A stretch of 7,050 bases of DNA from Planctomycetota bacterium. GTDB lineage: Bacteria; Planctomycetota; Planctomycetia; Isosphaerales; Isosphaeraceae. The position numbers and the translations under genes were made by a program. The notes beneath the pieces were generated by a model, which saw only the letters and a list, made by a program, of their open reading frames with translations, searched no databases and was not told the origin of the DNA. The first letter of the stretch is position 1. Each line of letters opens with the position of its first letter. The stretch spans positions 1 to 7,050 of the forward strand of contig JAKBCQ010000128.1 of assembly GCA_021807585.1 (NCBI GenBank), written 5' to 3'. Shown here piece after piece: positions 1 to 5,795 of this stretch.

Positions 1-1488
1 AAGCGGGCGACTCCGCCGGGGCTTGTCGCGCTGTTGCGGATTCCGGGGCTCGGCCCCAAAAAGATCAAGGCGCTGCGCGACGCGCTATCGATCGAAAGCC
101 TTGCCGATCTTCGCGCCGCGGCCGAATCGGGCAAGATCGCTCCGATCAAAGGGTTTGGCGCCAAGACCGAGGCCAAGATCCTTGATGGGATCGCGTTCGT
201 CGAGTCGGTCGGCGATCGGATCCTTTTGAGCGACGCGCTCCGGTTGATCGAACCGATCTTCGCGGCAATACATAAACACGCCAAAGTTATTCGATCGGAG
301 ATTTGCGGCAGCCTGAGACGTCGAAAAGAGACGATCGGCGATCTTGATATTTTATTCAGCTCGGACGATCCCGGCCCGGTGCTCGACGATTTTGTCAAGC
401 TGCCGCAGGCGGCTCAGGTTCTGGCGCACGGATCGACGAAGGCGAGCGTTCGGCTGATCGAAGGCGTGCAATGCGATCTGCGCGGCGTGCGCGACGCGGA
501 GTTTCCGTTCGCTCTCAATTACTTCACGGGTTCAAAAGAACATAATATCGTGATGCGTCGTCGTGCGATTGCGCGCGGGCTGAAACTGAGCGAATATTCG
601 CTCGAAGGGCCCGACGGGCCGATCCCTTGTCGAACCGAGAAAGAGATTTACAAGGCGCTCGGGCTCGCCGAGATCCCTCCCGAGCTGCGCGAGGATCGCG
701 GGGAATTCGACGCCGCCGAACACGGTGAACTTCCACATTTGATCACGCGAGCGGATCTTACGGGGACGTTTCATTGTCATACGACATACAGCGATGGAAG
801 CGGTTCGGTCGTCGAGATGGCGGAGGGGGCTCGATCGCTCGGGTTTCAATATTTGGGGATCGCGGATCACTCGAAATCGGCGGGATACGCGGGGGGGCTT
901 TCGGCCGAACGGGTTCTTGAGCAACGGCTCGAGATCGACATGCTCAATCAAAAATATAATGGCTCGTTTTATGTTTTTAAGGGAACCGAGTGCGATATTT
1001 TGACCGACGGATCGCTCGATTATCCCGACGAATTGTTGGCGGGGTTTGATTATGTGACGGCGAGCGTGCATTCGAATTTCGGGCTTTCGCGGGAGGCGAT
1101 GACCGCGCGGATCGTGCGTGCGATCCGCCATCCTCTGGTGACGATGCTGGGGCATCCGACGGGTCGATTGCTCCTGGCGCGAGAGGGTTACGACGTCGAT
1201 CTTGACGCGGTGATCGAGGCCGCCGCGGAAACGGGGACGATGATCGAGATCAACGCGAATCCGCATCGGCTCGATTTGGACGACGTTCACTGTCGCAGGG
1301 CGAGGGAACGGGGCGTACGTATTGTGATCAACCCCGATGCGCATGAGGTCGCGGGTTTGAGTGACATTGACTTCGGCGTTTATGTCGCCAGGCGCGGCGG
1401 TCTCTCGCGCGACGACGTCGTCAACACGCGCTCGACCGAATCGATCGCTGCGTTGTTGGATCGGATTCGGGCCGAGAAATCAACGTAA
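1..1488 (+). CDS. polX: PolX-family DNA polymerase with PHP nuclease domain (5' end outside window)
   Basis: Family X DNA polymerase, a gap-filling repair enzyme that in bacteria also carries a metal-dependent 3'-5' exonuclease/phosphoesterase in its PHP domain. The frame is open from base 1, with 495 residues visible. Numbered from the first visible codon: a helix-hairpin-helix at about 11-25 (IPGLGPKK); the nucleotidyltransferase core with G103-S104 and acidic residues D114 and D116 (GDLDIL), the third being D159 (QCDLRG); then the PHP domain from about 255 to 480. Its likely metal ligands are H258 and H260 (FHCH), D265, H290 (ADHS), E330 (GTECD), H357 (SVHS), H385 (GHPTG), D446 and H448 (NPDAH), so both catalytic centres look intact. 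Family members are about 570 residues, so roughly 80 N-terminal residues are missing; the TTG at 34 lies inside the HhH and is not a real start. The gene ends in TAA and is followed by a 189-base spacer. Confidence 0.95.
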   Translation, partial: KRATPPGLVALLRIPGLGPKKIKALRDALSIESLADLRAAAESGKIAPIKGFGAKTEAKILDGIAFVESVGDRILLSDALRLIEPIFAAIHKHAKVIRSEICGSLRRRKETIGDLDILFSSDDPGPVLDDFVKLPQAAQVLAHGSTKASVRLIEGVQCDLRGVRDAEFPFALNYFTGSKEHNIVMRRRAIARGLKLSEYSLEGPDGPIPCRTEKEIYKALGLAEIPPELREDRGEFDAAEHGELPHLITRADLTGTFHCHTTYSDGSGSVVEMAEGARSLGFQYLGIADHSKSAGYAGGLSAERVLEQRLEIDMLNQKYNGSFYVFKGTECDILTDGSLDYPDELLAGFDYVTASVHSNFGLSREAMTARIVRAIRHPLVTMLGHPTGRLLLAREGYDVDLDAVIEAAAETGTMIEINANPHRLDLDDVHCRRARERGVRIVINPDAHEVAGLSDIDFGVYVARRGGLSRDDVVNTRSTESIAALLDRIRAEKST

Positions 1489-1525
1489 GTCGAAAGCGCG
1501 TCGAGCTCAAACCGATTCCCCGCCC

Positions 1526-1553
1526 TTGCTCGGCGGCGGCGGCGATTTATAAT
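1526..1553 (+). promoter_or_regulatory. Possible sigma70-type promoter P1 upstream of the DUF2203 gene
   Basis: There is a perfect TATAAT at 1548-1553 in an AT-rich island (TTTATAATGATTCTAGA) inside otherwise GC-rich DNA. The -35 match is poor (TTGCTC, 1526-1531, 16-base spacing). The candidate terminator at 1609-1630 would lie in its transcript. This is inferred from hexamer matches alone. Confidence 0.3.
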
Positions 1554-1608
1554 GATTCTAGATTGAGACGATCGACTCTCGACGGTGATGTTTCGATCGT
1601 TTAGGCCG

Positions 1609-1630
1609 CGCGGGGGGGTCCGCGTTTATT
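1609..1630 (+). terminator. Possible terminator hairpin after polX
   Basis: CGCGG (1609-1613) pairs with CCGCG (1620-1624) around a G-rich loop. One further G-T pair is possible at each end, and TTTATT follows immediately (1625-1630). The stem is short and the T-tract is interrupted, so this is only a candidate. Its position between polX and the downstream candidate promoter at 1629-1658 fits termination of the polX transcript. Confidence 0.3.
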
Positions 1631-1658
1631 GAATCGCATTTATTGATATCTTTATACT
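1629..1658 (+). promoter_or_regulatory. Possible sigma70-type promoter P2 upstream of the DUF2203 gene
   Basis: TTGAAT (1629-1634, 4 of 6 to the -35 consensus) and TATACT (1653-1658, 5 of 6 to the -10 consensus) are 18 bases apart in the most AT-rich part of the spacer. A start near 1665 would leave a leader of about 13 bases before the ATG at 1678, where no Shine-Dalgarno site is visible. It is the better of the two candidates. Confidence 0.4.
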
Positions 1659-1677
1659 CGTTTACACAGATTGGACA

Positions 1678-2136
1678 ATGACGATGACTCAGACCCGGCC
1701 GGCGCGACAGTTTCACAAGTATTTCACGGTTGAGGAGGCGAATAAAATGCTTCCTCTGGTACGGAAGATTGTGGCGGATATCGTGCGTCAAAACGAGGTT
1801 GTGAGCGAATTTGAGCATCGTTTGAAGGATCTCGCGCCGCGACGCACCGAAAAAACGCGGGACGTTTACGCCGAGGAGTTGGCGCATCGTCGTGAGGAGC
1901 TGGAAGCCGAGCAGGCGAAACTTTTGGCTTTCGCCGACGAGTTGGCTCGGCTCGGCGTCGAGCTCAAAGGCCCCGACGGTTTGTGCGATTTCCCCGCCTG
2001 GATCGACGGTCACGAGGCGTACCTTTGCTGGCGGCTCGGCGAGCCCGAGGTATCGCACTGGCATGAACTTAACTCGGGCGTGGCGGGTCGCAAACCGATC
2101 GCCGCGGCGTCGGGTACTTTGTCGTCGTCGAAATAA
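1678..2136 (+). CDS. DUF2203 family protein, function unknown
   Basis: This 152-residue soluble protein is recognised as DUF2203, a family without an established biochemical role. The N-terminal signature is FTVEEANKMLPLV (16-28). A charged helical segment, probably coiled coil, follows at about 30-92, rich in Glu, Arg, Leu and Ala. The conserved C-terminal block at about 93-131 contains GVELK, a CDFPA motif, EAYLCWRLGEPEV and HWHEL (127-131). The Cys, His and Trp residues in that block are typical of the family. The last 15 or so residues are a low-complexity Ala/Ser tail. There is no signal peptide or membrane segment. An ATG at 1684 is an alternative start two codons in. The gene lies 68 bases upstream of cmk on the same strand, so shared transcription is possible but not shown. 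Family assignment is from memory of the motif pattern. Confidence 0.85.
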   Translation: MTMTQTRPARQFHKYFTVEEANKMLPLVRKIVADIVRQNEVVSEFEHRLKDLAPRRTEKTRDVYAEELAHRREELEAEQAKLLAFADELARLGVELKGPDGLCDFPAWIDGHEAYLCWRLGEPEVSHWHELNSGVAGRKPIAAASGTLSSSK

Positions 2137-2154
2137 TCGCTACACTGCGTTCGT

Positions 2155-2180
2155 GATCGGAACGAACCGATCCCCCTTTT
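2155..2180 (+). terminator. Possible terminator or attenuator hairpin between the DUF2203 gene and cmk
   Basis: GATCGG (2155-2160) pairs with CCGATC (2167-2172) around the 6-base loop AACGAA, followed by CCCCTTTT and then CTGTTT. The 6-bp stem plus downstream T-run resembles a weak intrinsic terminator. It sits 18 bases after the DUF2203 stop and 24 bases before the cmk ATG, leaving no room for a cmk promoter in between, so partial read-through is more plausible than full termination. Confidence 0.35.
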
Positions 2181-2204
2181 CTGTTTGGGAGCGGTCGATT
2201 CGGT

Positions 2205-2906
2205 ATGAACCAACCCGTGTTGCGTGTCGTGACGATCGACGGACCCGCGGGCGCCGGTAAGAGTTCGGTTGCGCGATCGCTCGCGGGTCGACTCGGCTGG
2301 AGGTTGCTCGATACCGGGGCGATGTATCGCGCGGTGACGTGGGCCGCGTTGCGTGATCACACCGATCTCACGTGCGACGAAGCGCTCGGGACGCTCGCCG
2401 AGCGCGTTTCGGTTCGGCTCGCGAACGGCTCGGTTTACCTCGACGGCGAGGATGTGACGGGACGGATTCGTTCGGTCGAAGTCACCCGCGCTTCACGCTA
2501 TCTCGCCGATAATCCACGAGTACGAGCTCGTTTGGTGCGTTGGCAGCGCGATTTCGCCGACGATCACGAGGTTGTCGCCGAGGGGCGCGACCAAGGCACC
2601 GTCGTTTTTCCCCACGCGTTTTGCAAGTTTTTTTTGACCGCGAGCCTCGCGGCGCGTGGCGAGCGGCGATTCGCCGAATTTCAGGCGCGCGGCGAGGCGA
2701 TCGATTATGAGACCGTGCTCGGCGATCTGGAACGGCGCGACCGGCACGACGAGGCCCGCGCGATCGCTCCCATGCGTCCCGCGGCCGACGCGATCGTCGT
2801 CGATTCGACGGGTCTCTCGCTCGACGAGGTCGTAAACCAAATCGAACGGTCGGTTCGTTTACGTCTTGATGCACTTATGAGTCCCCAACCCGCGGTCGGA
2901 AGATGA
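2205..2906 (+). CDS. cmk: Cytidylate kinase
   Basis: Phosphorylates CMP and dCMP with ATP to give CDP and dCDP in the cytosol, feeding nucleic acid and CDP-lipid synthesis. The 233-residue length is normal for bacterial Cmk. A P-loop GPAGAGKS lies at 13-20, followed by the LLDTGAMYRA nucleotide-monophosphate motif at 34-43, the EGRDQGTVVFP signature at 126-136 (R128, D129) that contacts CMP, and a lid-like ERRDRHDEARAIAPM segment from about 176. Near the end is a VVDSTGLSLDEVV block, also typical. E. coli Cmk has Met where this protein has Gln130; the rest of the motif is kept. The ATG at 2205 gives an N terminus (MNQPVLRVVTIDG) of the expected length; the purine-rich GGGAG at 2187-2191 is rather far away to be a good ribosome site. 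The TGA overlaps the next gene's ATG. Confidence 0.96.
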   Translation: MNQPVLRVVTIDGPAGAGKSSVARSLAGRLGWRLLDTGAMYRAVTWAALRDHTDLTCDEALGTLAERVSVRLANGSVYLDGEDVTGRIRSVEVTRASRYLADNPRVRARLVRWQRDFADDHEVVAEGRDQGTVVFPHAFCKFFLTASLAARGERRFAEFQARGEAIDYETVLGDLERRDRHDEARAIAPMRPAADAIVVDSTGLSLDEVVNQIERSVRLRLDALMSPQPAVGR

Positions 2907-3688
2907 ACGCACCCGAACACGAACCCGACGAGGGGCCGCCGTCGTTTGCGCCAAAAGACGTGTCTTCATATAATTCTACTTGTTCGCGGGCGCCGCTGGA
3001 AAACCCGGTATATTTTCCCGACGATCGATCGACGGCGGCTACGCTTTGGTACGACGCGGTTAAGAATTTTTCTGTGAACATATTAAATACAATGGGAGGG
3101 ATTCGCGCGACGGGGCGAGGCAATTTGCCGCGAACGGGGGGGATGCTTTTGGTGTCGAATCACGCGAGTTTTCTCGACGTCTTCGCGCTGGGAGGAACTT
3201 CGCCGCGACCGCTCAATTATGTGGCGCGATCGACGCTGTTTCTGCCGGTGTTGGGTTCGATGATTCGCTCGGTGGGGGGGTTCCCGATCAAACGCGAGGG
3301 GATGGGCGCCGAGGGGCTTAAGGAGACGCTCCGCAGGCTGAAAAACGGGGGGGCTGTGATCCTCTTTCCCGAGGGAACGCGATCCCACGACGGATCGATC
3401 GGACCGCTCAAACCGGGAATCGCGGGGCTCGCGGCGCGGGTGAAAGCTCCCGTCGTCCCCGCCGGACTCGCGGGTACGTTTGAATCGTGGCCGCGCGGCC
3501 GAATCGTTCCCAGGCCCCACGCCGTTCGCGTTCACTACGGCGAGCCGATCCCCCGCCAAGAACTTGATCAAGACCCCGATCGCGTTACTGATTGCATACG
3601 TGAACGTATGTTAGATTGTTATCGCATTGCGCGCGCCGGTCTCGCGTCCGATCTCGCCGGGTCGAACCTCGACTTGGAATTCTGGTGA
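2903..3688 (+). CDS. plsC: 1-acyl-sn-glycerol-3-phosphate acyltransferase (PlsC family)
   Basis: Transfers an acyl chain to lysophosphatidic acid to make phosphatidic acid, at the inner face of the membrane. All four family blocks are present: NHASFLD at 86-92 (catalytic H87 and D92), GGFPIKR at 125-131, FPEGTRS at 155-161 and VVPAGLAG at 184-191. Length is 261 residues. The first 45 or so residues are hydrophilic and proline- and charge-rich, with no clear membrane helix; many PlsC proteins begin closer to block I. The start chosen is the ATG overlapping the cmk stop (ATGA, 2903-2906), which implies translational coupling. cmk-plsC adjacency is a known arrangement in several phyla. Two AT-rich patches (about 2959-2986 and 3060-3096) fall in the N-terminal third, where codon use differs from the rest. 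Acyl-acceptor specificity cannot be read from sequence, so a related lyso-lipid acyltransferase role is possible. Confidence 0.92.
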   Translation: MNAPEHEPDEGPPSFAPKDVSSYNSTCSRAPLENPVYFPDDRSTAATLWYDAVKNFSVNILNTMGGIRATGRGNLPRTGGMLLVSNHASFLDVFALGGTSPRPLNYVARSTLFLPVLGSMIRSVGGFPIKREGMGAEGLKETLRRLKNGGAVILFPEGTRSHDGSIGPLKPGIAGLAARVKAPVVPAGLAGTFESWPRGRIVPRPHAVRVHYGEPIPRQELDQDPDRVTDCIRERMLDCYRIARAGLASDLAGSNLDLEFW

Positions 3689-3883
3689 AGACGAAAATTG
3701 CTTATATTTTCGCATGCAATTCTTCGTCTCGGCCGCGCGATCGTCTTGTCGCGTCGCGGTGAATCGGCGAAGATGATCGCCTTATCGATCGCGGCGGGCG
3801 AGCGGCGGGATCGATCGACGACTCCCGCGGTTGGTGCGAGCGGAGTGTCGGATTCAGCCGTTAACCTGCGTGAGTTTTCTCCT
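3689..3883 (+). other. Spacer between plsC and the preferred hisI start, with an unresolved hisI 5' region
   Basis: About 195 bases. It opens with an AT-rich stretch containing TATATT (3703-3708), a possible -10 without a convincing -35. The hisI frame stays open back to 3698. Possible starts upstream of 3884 are TTG 3698, ATG 3773 (GGTGA at 3758-3762, a fair ribosome-site match, 10 bases before it) and GTG 3845. The peptide this region would encode is Arg/Ser/Ala-rich and resembles nothing I recognise. A 20-codon ORF in another frame, 3714-3776, ends in a TGA overlapping the ATG at 3773. Confidence 0.5.
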
Positions 3884-4309
3884 GTGAGCGACCTTGAGGC
3901 GAACCTGGAACCGTTTTCCAAGCTCAGGTGGAGTGTCGACGGTTTGATCCCGGCGATCATCCAGGACGCCGACGGTGGGGACGTGCTGATGATGGCCTGG
4001 ATGGATCGAGCGGCGCTCGTTCGCACGCTCGAAACCGGGCTGACGCATTTTTACTCACGGTCGCGGCGATCGAGTTGGAAGAAGGGGGAGACGTCGGGGC
4101 ATGTTCAACGCGTTGAATCGATCCGGATCGACTGCGACGGCGACGTCCTCCTCGTGAAGGCGAGGCAGACGGGGGGTGCGTGCCACGAAGGCTACCGATC
4201 GTGCTTCTTCCGCGAGCTTGATCCTTCGGGAAGGCTCTCGGTCGTCGCCGAGCGGGTGTTCGTCCCCGAGACGGTCTACTCCGCCAAGGATGCGAACTCT
4301 GGAGAATGA
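3884..4309 (+). CDS. hisI: Phosphoribosyl-AMP cyclohydrolase
   Basis: Third step of histidine biosynthesis: opens the adenine ring of phosphoribosyl-AMP to give ProFAR; a cytosolic zinc- and magnesium-dependent dimer. Numbered from GTG 3884 (141 residues, close to the usual 110-140 for a stand-alone HisI): [10 protein letters not shown] at 20-29, LMMAWMD at 35-41, the [18 protein letters not shown] block at 56-73, DCDGD at 83-87 (likely Mg ligands D83, D85, D87; zinc ligand C84), then ACHEG (C100) and SCF (C107), the other two zinc cysteines. No HisE (phosphoribosyl-ATP pyrophosphatase) domain follows, so this is the single-domain form. The GTG at 3884 was preferred because the protein would then begin just before the conserved domain; ATG 3773 would give 178 residues and has the better ribosome site. 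No other his gene is in view. The stop lies 191 bases before the next gene. Confidence 0.93.
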   Translation: MSDLEANLEPFSKLRWSVDGLIPAIIQDADGGDVLMMAWMDRAALVRTLETGLTHFYSRSRRSSWKKGETSGHVQRVESIRIDCDGDVLLVKARQTGGACHEGYRSCFFRELDPSGRLSVVAERVFVPETVYSAKDANSGE

Positions 4310-4342
4310 TCGAGTGGAGCGGGTCGGGTTGAATCGGACGAG

Positions 4343-4367
4343 CGTCGGCGAGCGTCGTTCGCCGTCG
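4343..4367 (+). terminator. Possible factor-dependent terminator or regulatory hairpin after hisI
   Basis: Arms CGTCGGCGA (4343-4351) and TCGCCGTCG (4359-4367) pair with one T.T mismatch around the 7-base loop GCGTCGT, 33 bases after the hisI stop. No T-run follows, so it is not a classical intrinsic terminator. It could halt transcription, protect the 3' end of the message, or be a protein site. Confidence 0.3.
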
Positions 4368-4392
4368 GTTCGATCGACACGCCCCGCCGGCC

Positions 4393-4398
4393 TATATT
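4393..4398 (+). promoter_or_regulatory. Possible -10 element upstream of the aminotransferase gene
   Basis: TATATT (4393-4398) in the AT-rich patch CCTATATTAAACTG is 5 of 6 to the -10 consensus. The region 17-18 bases upstream (TTCGAT, 4369-4374) is a poor -35. It would give a leader of about 95 bases. A ribosome site GGAAAGG (4484-4490) lies 10 bases before the ATG at 4501. Confidence 0.3.
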
Positions 4399-4500
4399 AA
4401 ACTGTCGAAGCTGGAGACGGCCGCCGATCGATCCGAACTCGATTTTCGCCCCGGCTCGACATCAGAATCTTGAACATACAAGTGGAAAGGCGATTGTTCG

Positions 4501-5658
4501 ATGCGTAAACCACGTTTGATGACGCCCGGCCCGGCGCCGGTTCCCGAGGACGTTTTGCTTGAATTGGCGCGGCCGGTGATTCATCACCGCTCGGCCGAGG
4601 CGAAGCAGGTGATTGTCGAATGCGCCGAGCTCCTCAAAGAGGTGTTCCAAACGAAGAACGATGTCATGATCTTGACGGCTTCTGGAACGGGGGCGATGGA
4701 GGCCGCCGCGGTGAACACCGTGCCGAAGGGGGGCAAGGCGATCGTCCTGAGCGCCGGCTACTTCGGCGCGCGGTGGGCGTCGGTATGCAAGGCGTACGGG
4801 ATCGAGGTCGTCAACCTCGAAACCGAGTGGGGTCGGCCGGTCGATCCCGCGACGGTTGAAAACGCCCTCGCGGCGCATCCCGATACGGTCTGCGTGATGG
4901 GAACGCTGAGCGAAACCTCGACCGGAACGGGGCATCCGATCGCCGAGATCGGCCGAATCGTCGCCAAAACCGACGCGGTCTTCGCGGTCGACGGGATCTC
5001 CGGCGTCGGCGCTATGGAATGTCGAACCGACGCATGGAAGATCGACATCCTCTGCGTGGGATCGCAGAAGGCTCTGATGCTTCCTCCGGGCCTCGCGTTC
5101 GTCGCCGCGAGCGCCAAGGCGTGGGCCAAGATCGACGCGTTCAACGCCCCCGCGTTCTATTTCAATTTAAAATCGGCTCGCAAGAAGATGGCCGAATTCG
5201 ATACACCTTATACTCCCGCACACACGTTGATTTTGGCGTTGCGCGCTTCGCTCAGGCGGATTCACGCCGAGGGGATCGAGAACGTTTGGGAGCGGCATCG
5301 TGTGATGAGCGAGGCGTGCCAGGCGGGGATCTCGGCGCTCGGGCTTGAGTTATTCAGTTCGCGTCCCGCCGAGGGGTTGACGGCGTTCCACGTCCCCGCG
5401 GGATTGAAGGACGGCGATATCCGCAACAAGCTTTTCGATCGGTTCGGGATCACGACGGTCGGCGGGCAGGACAAGCTCAAGGGGAAGATCATTCGCGTGG
5501 GCCACATGGGTTACATGGACGAACTCGATGTGATCGCGGGGCTCGCGGCGCTTGAGATCGTGCTCAACGAGCTCGGTTTCGAGGTCGAGGCGGGACGCGC
5601 CGTCGTGGCGGCTCAGCAGGTTCTTCTCGGCCAAAAAGCCCCCGTCGCGGTCGGCTGA
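4501..5658 (+). CDS. Class V PLP-dependent aminotransferase, probable phosphoserine aminotransferase
   Basis: A 385-residue fold-type I, class V aminotransferase of the alanine-glyoxylate/serine-pyruvate group. Visible landmarks: the N-terminal MTPGPAPVP (7-15) substrate-loop motif; ASGTGAMEAA (60-69), which cradles the PLP phosphate; FAVDGISGVG with D164, which pairs with the PLP ring nitrogen; and GSQKALMLPPG with K190 as the Schiff-base lysine. IIRVGHMGYM near the C terminus matches the family's substrate-carboxylate arginine motif. serA follows 134 bases downstream on the same strand, so the likely reaction is 3-phosphohydroxypyruvate plus glutamate to phosphoserine plus 2-oxoglutarate, in place of classical SerC. 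Proteins of this group have often been misnamed 'soluble hydrogenase 42 kDa subunit'; nothing hydrogenase-like is present. An alanine-glyoxylate or serine-glyoxylate role remains possible. The start is ATG with GGAAAGG 10 bases upstream. Confidence 0.9.
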   Translation: MRKPRLMTPGPAPVPEDVLLELARPVIHHRSAEAKQVIVECAELLKEVFQTKNDVMILTASGTGAMEAAAVNTVPKGGKAIVLSAGYFGARWASVCKAYGIEVVNLETEWGRPVDPATVENALAAHPDTVCVMGTLSETSTGTGHPIAEIGRIVAKTDAVFAVDGISGVGAMECRTDAWKIDILCVGSQKALMLPPGLAFVAASAKAWAKIDAFNAPAFYFNLKSARKKMAEFDTPYTPAHTLILALRASLRRIHAEGIENVWERHRVMSEACQAGISALGLELFSSRPAEGLTAFHVPAGLKDGDIRNKLFDRFGITTVGGQDKLKGKIIRVGHMGYMDELDVIAGLAALEIVLNELGFEVEAGRAVVAAQQVLLGQKAPVAVG

Positions 5659-5670
5659 TATCGTTTTGAA

Positions 5671-5713
5671 GGCGAGTCGCGTCGAACGTTCGTCGCGACA
5701 TCGTCTTCTCGCC
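5671..5713 (+). terminator. Nested inverted repeat after the aminotransferase gene
   Basis: Outer arms GGCGAG (5671-5676) and CTCGCC (5708-5713) enclose a 22-base near-perfect palindrome at 5677-5698, made of TCGCGTCGAAC and GTTCGTCGCGA with a single T.T mismatch (5682/5693). Nine unpaired bases lie on the 3' side. It begins 13 bases after the stop codon. No T-run follows, so it may be a factor-dependent terminator, an mRNA-stabilising structure, or an operator in front of serA. Confidence 0.4.
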
Positions 5714-5778
5714 GAATGAACCGTAACGTTCCGTGGAATGAATGATCGCTGAAACGACTGTTTAGATTCGCAACTTTT

Positions 5779-5795
5779 GAGGTTTTATCGACGTG
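5779..5795 (+). promoter_or_regulatory. Ribosome binding site that decides the serA GTG start
   Basis: GAGG (5779-5782, within TTTTGAGGTT) lies 10 bases before the GTG at 5793. It supports that GTG over the in-frame GTG at 5811, which would remove the first beta strand (YRVLVTD) of the substrate domain. Confidence 0.5.

Noticed and set aside
532..1344. Long - strand open frame of 270 codons opposite polX
   Set aside because: It lies wholly inside a well-supported polX domain, its product is Arg/His-rich with no recognisable motif, and antisense open frames are expected in GC-rich genes with this codon bias.
1531..1544. Short CGG triplet run in the polX-DUF2203 spacer
   Set aside because: Only about four and a half units; too short to be a meaningful repeat in GC-rich DNA.
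1568..1600. ACGATCGA/TCGATCGT inverted repeat as a polX terminator
   Set aside because: The stem is 8 bp but the loop is 17 bases and no T-run follows. It is largely explained by two copies of the overabundant CGATCG.
1558..2064. - strand open frame of 168 codons opposite the DUF2203 gene
   Set aside because: The + strand frame carries clear DUF2203 motifs. The antisense product has no family features, and its extra 5' part only crosses the spacer and the candidate promoters.
3083..3571. - strand open frame of 162 codons opposite plsC
   Set aside because: It mirrors the conserved acyltransferase blocks, and its translation is low-complexity Arg/Ser/His-rich sequence.
4462..4935. - strand open frame of 157 codons opposite the aminotransferase start
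   Set aside because: It is a shadow of the conserved aminotransferase N terminus, with an Arg/His-rich product and no motif.
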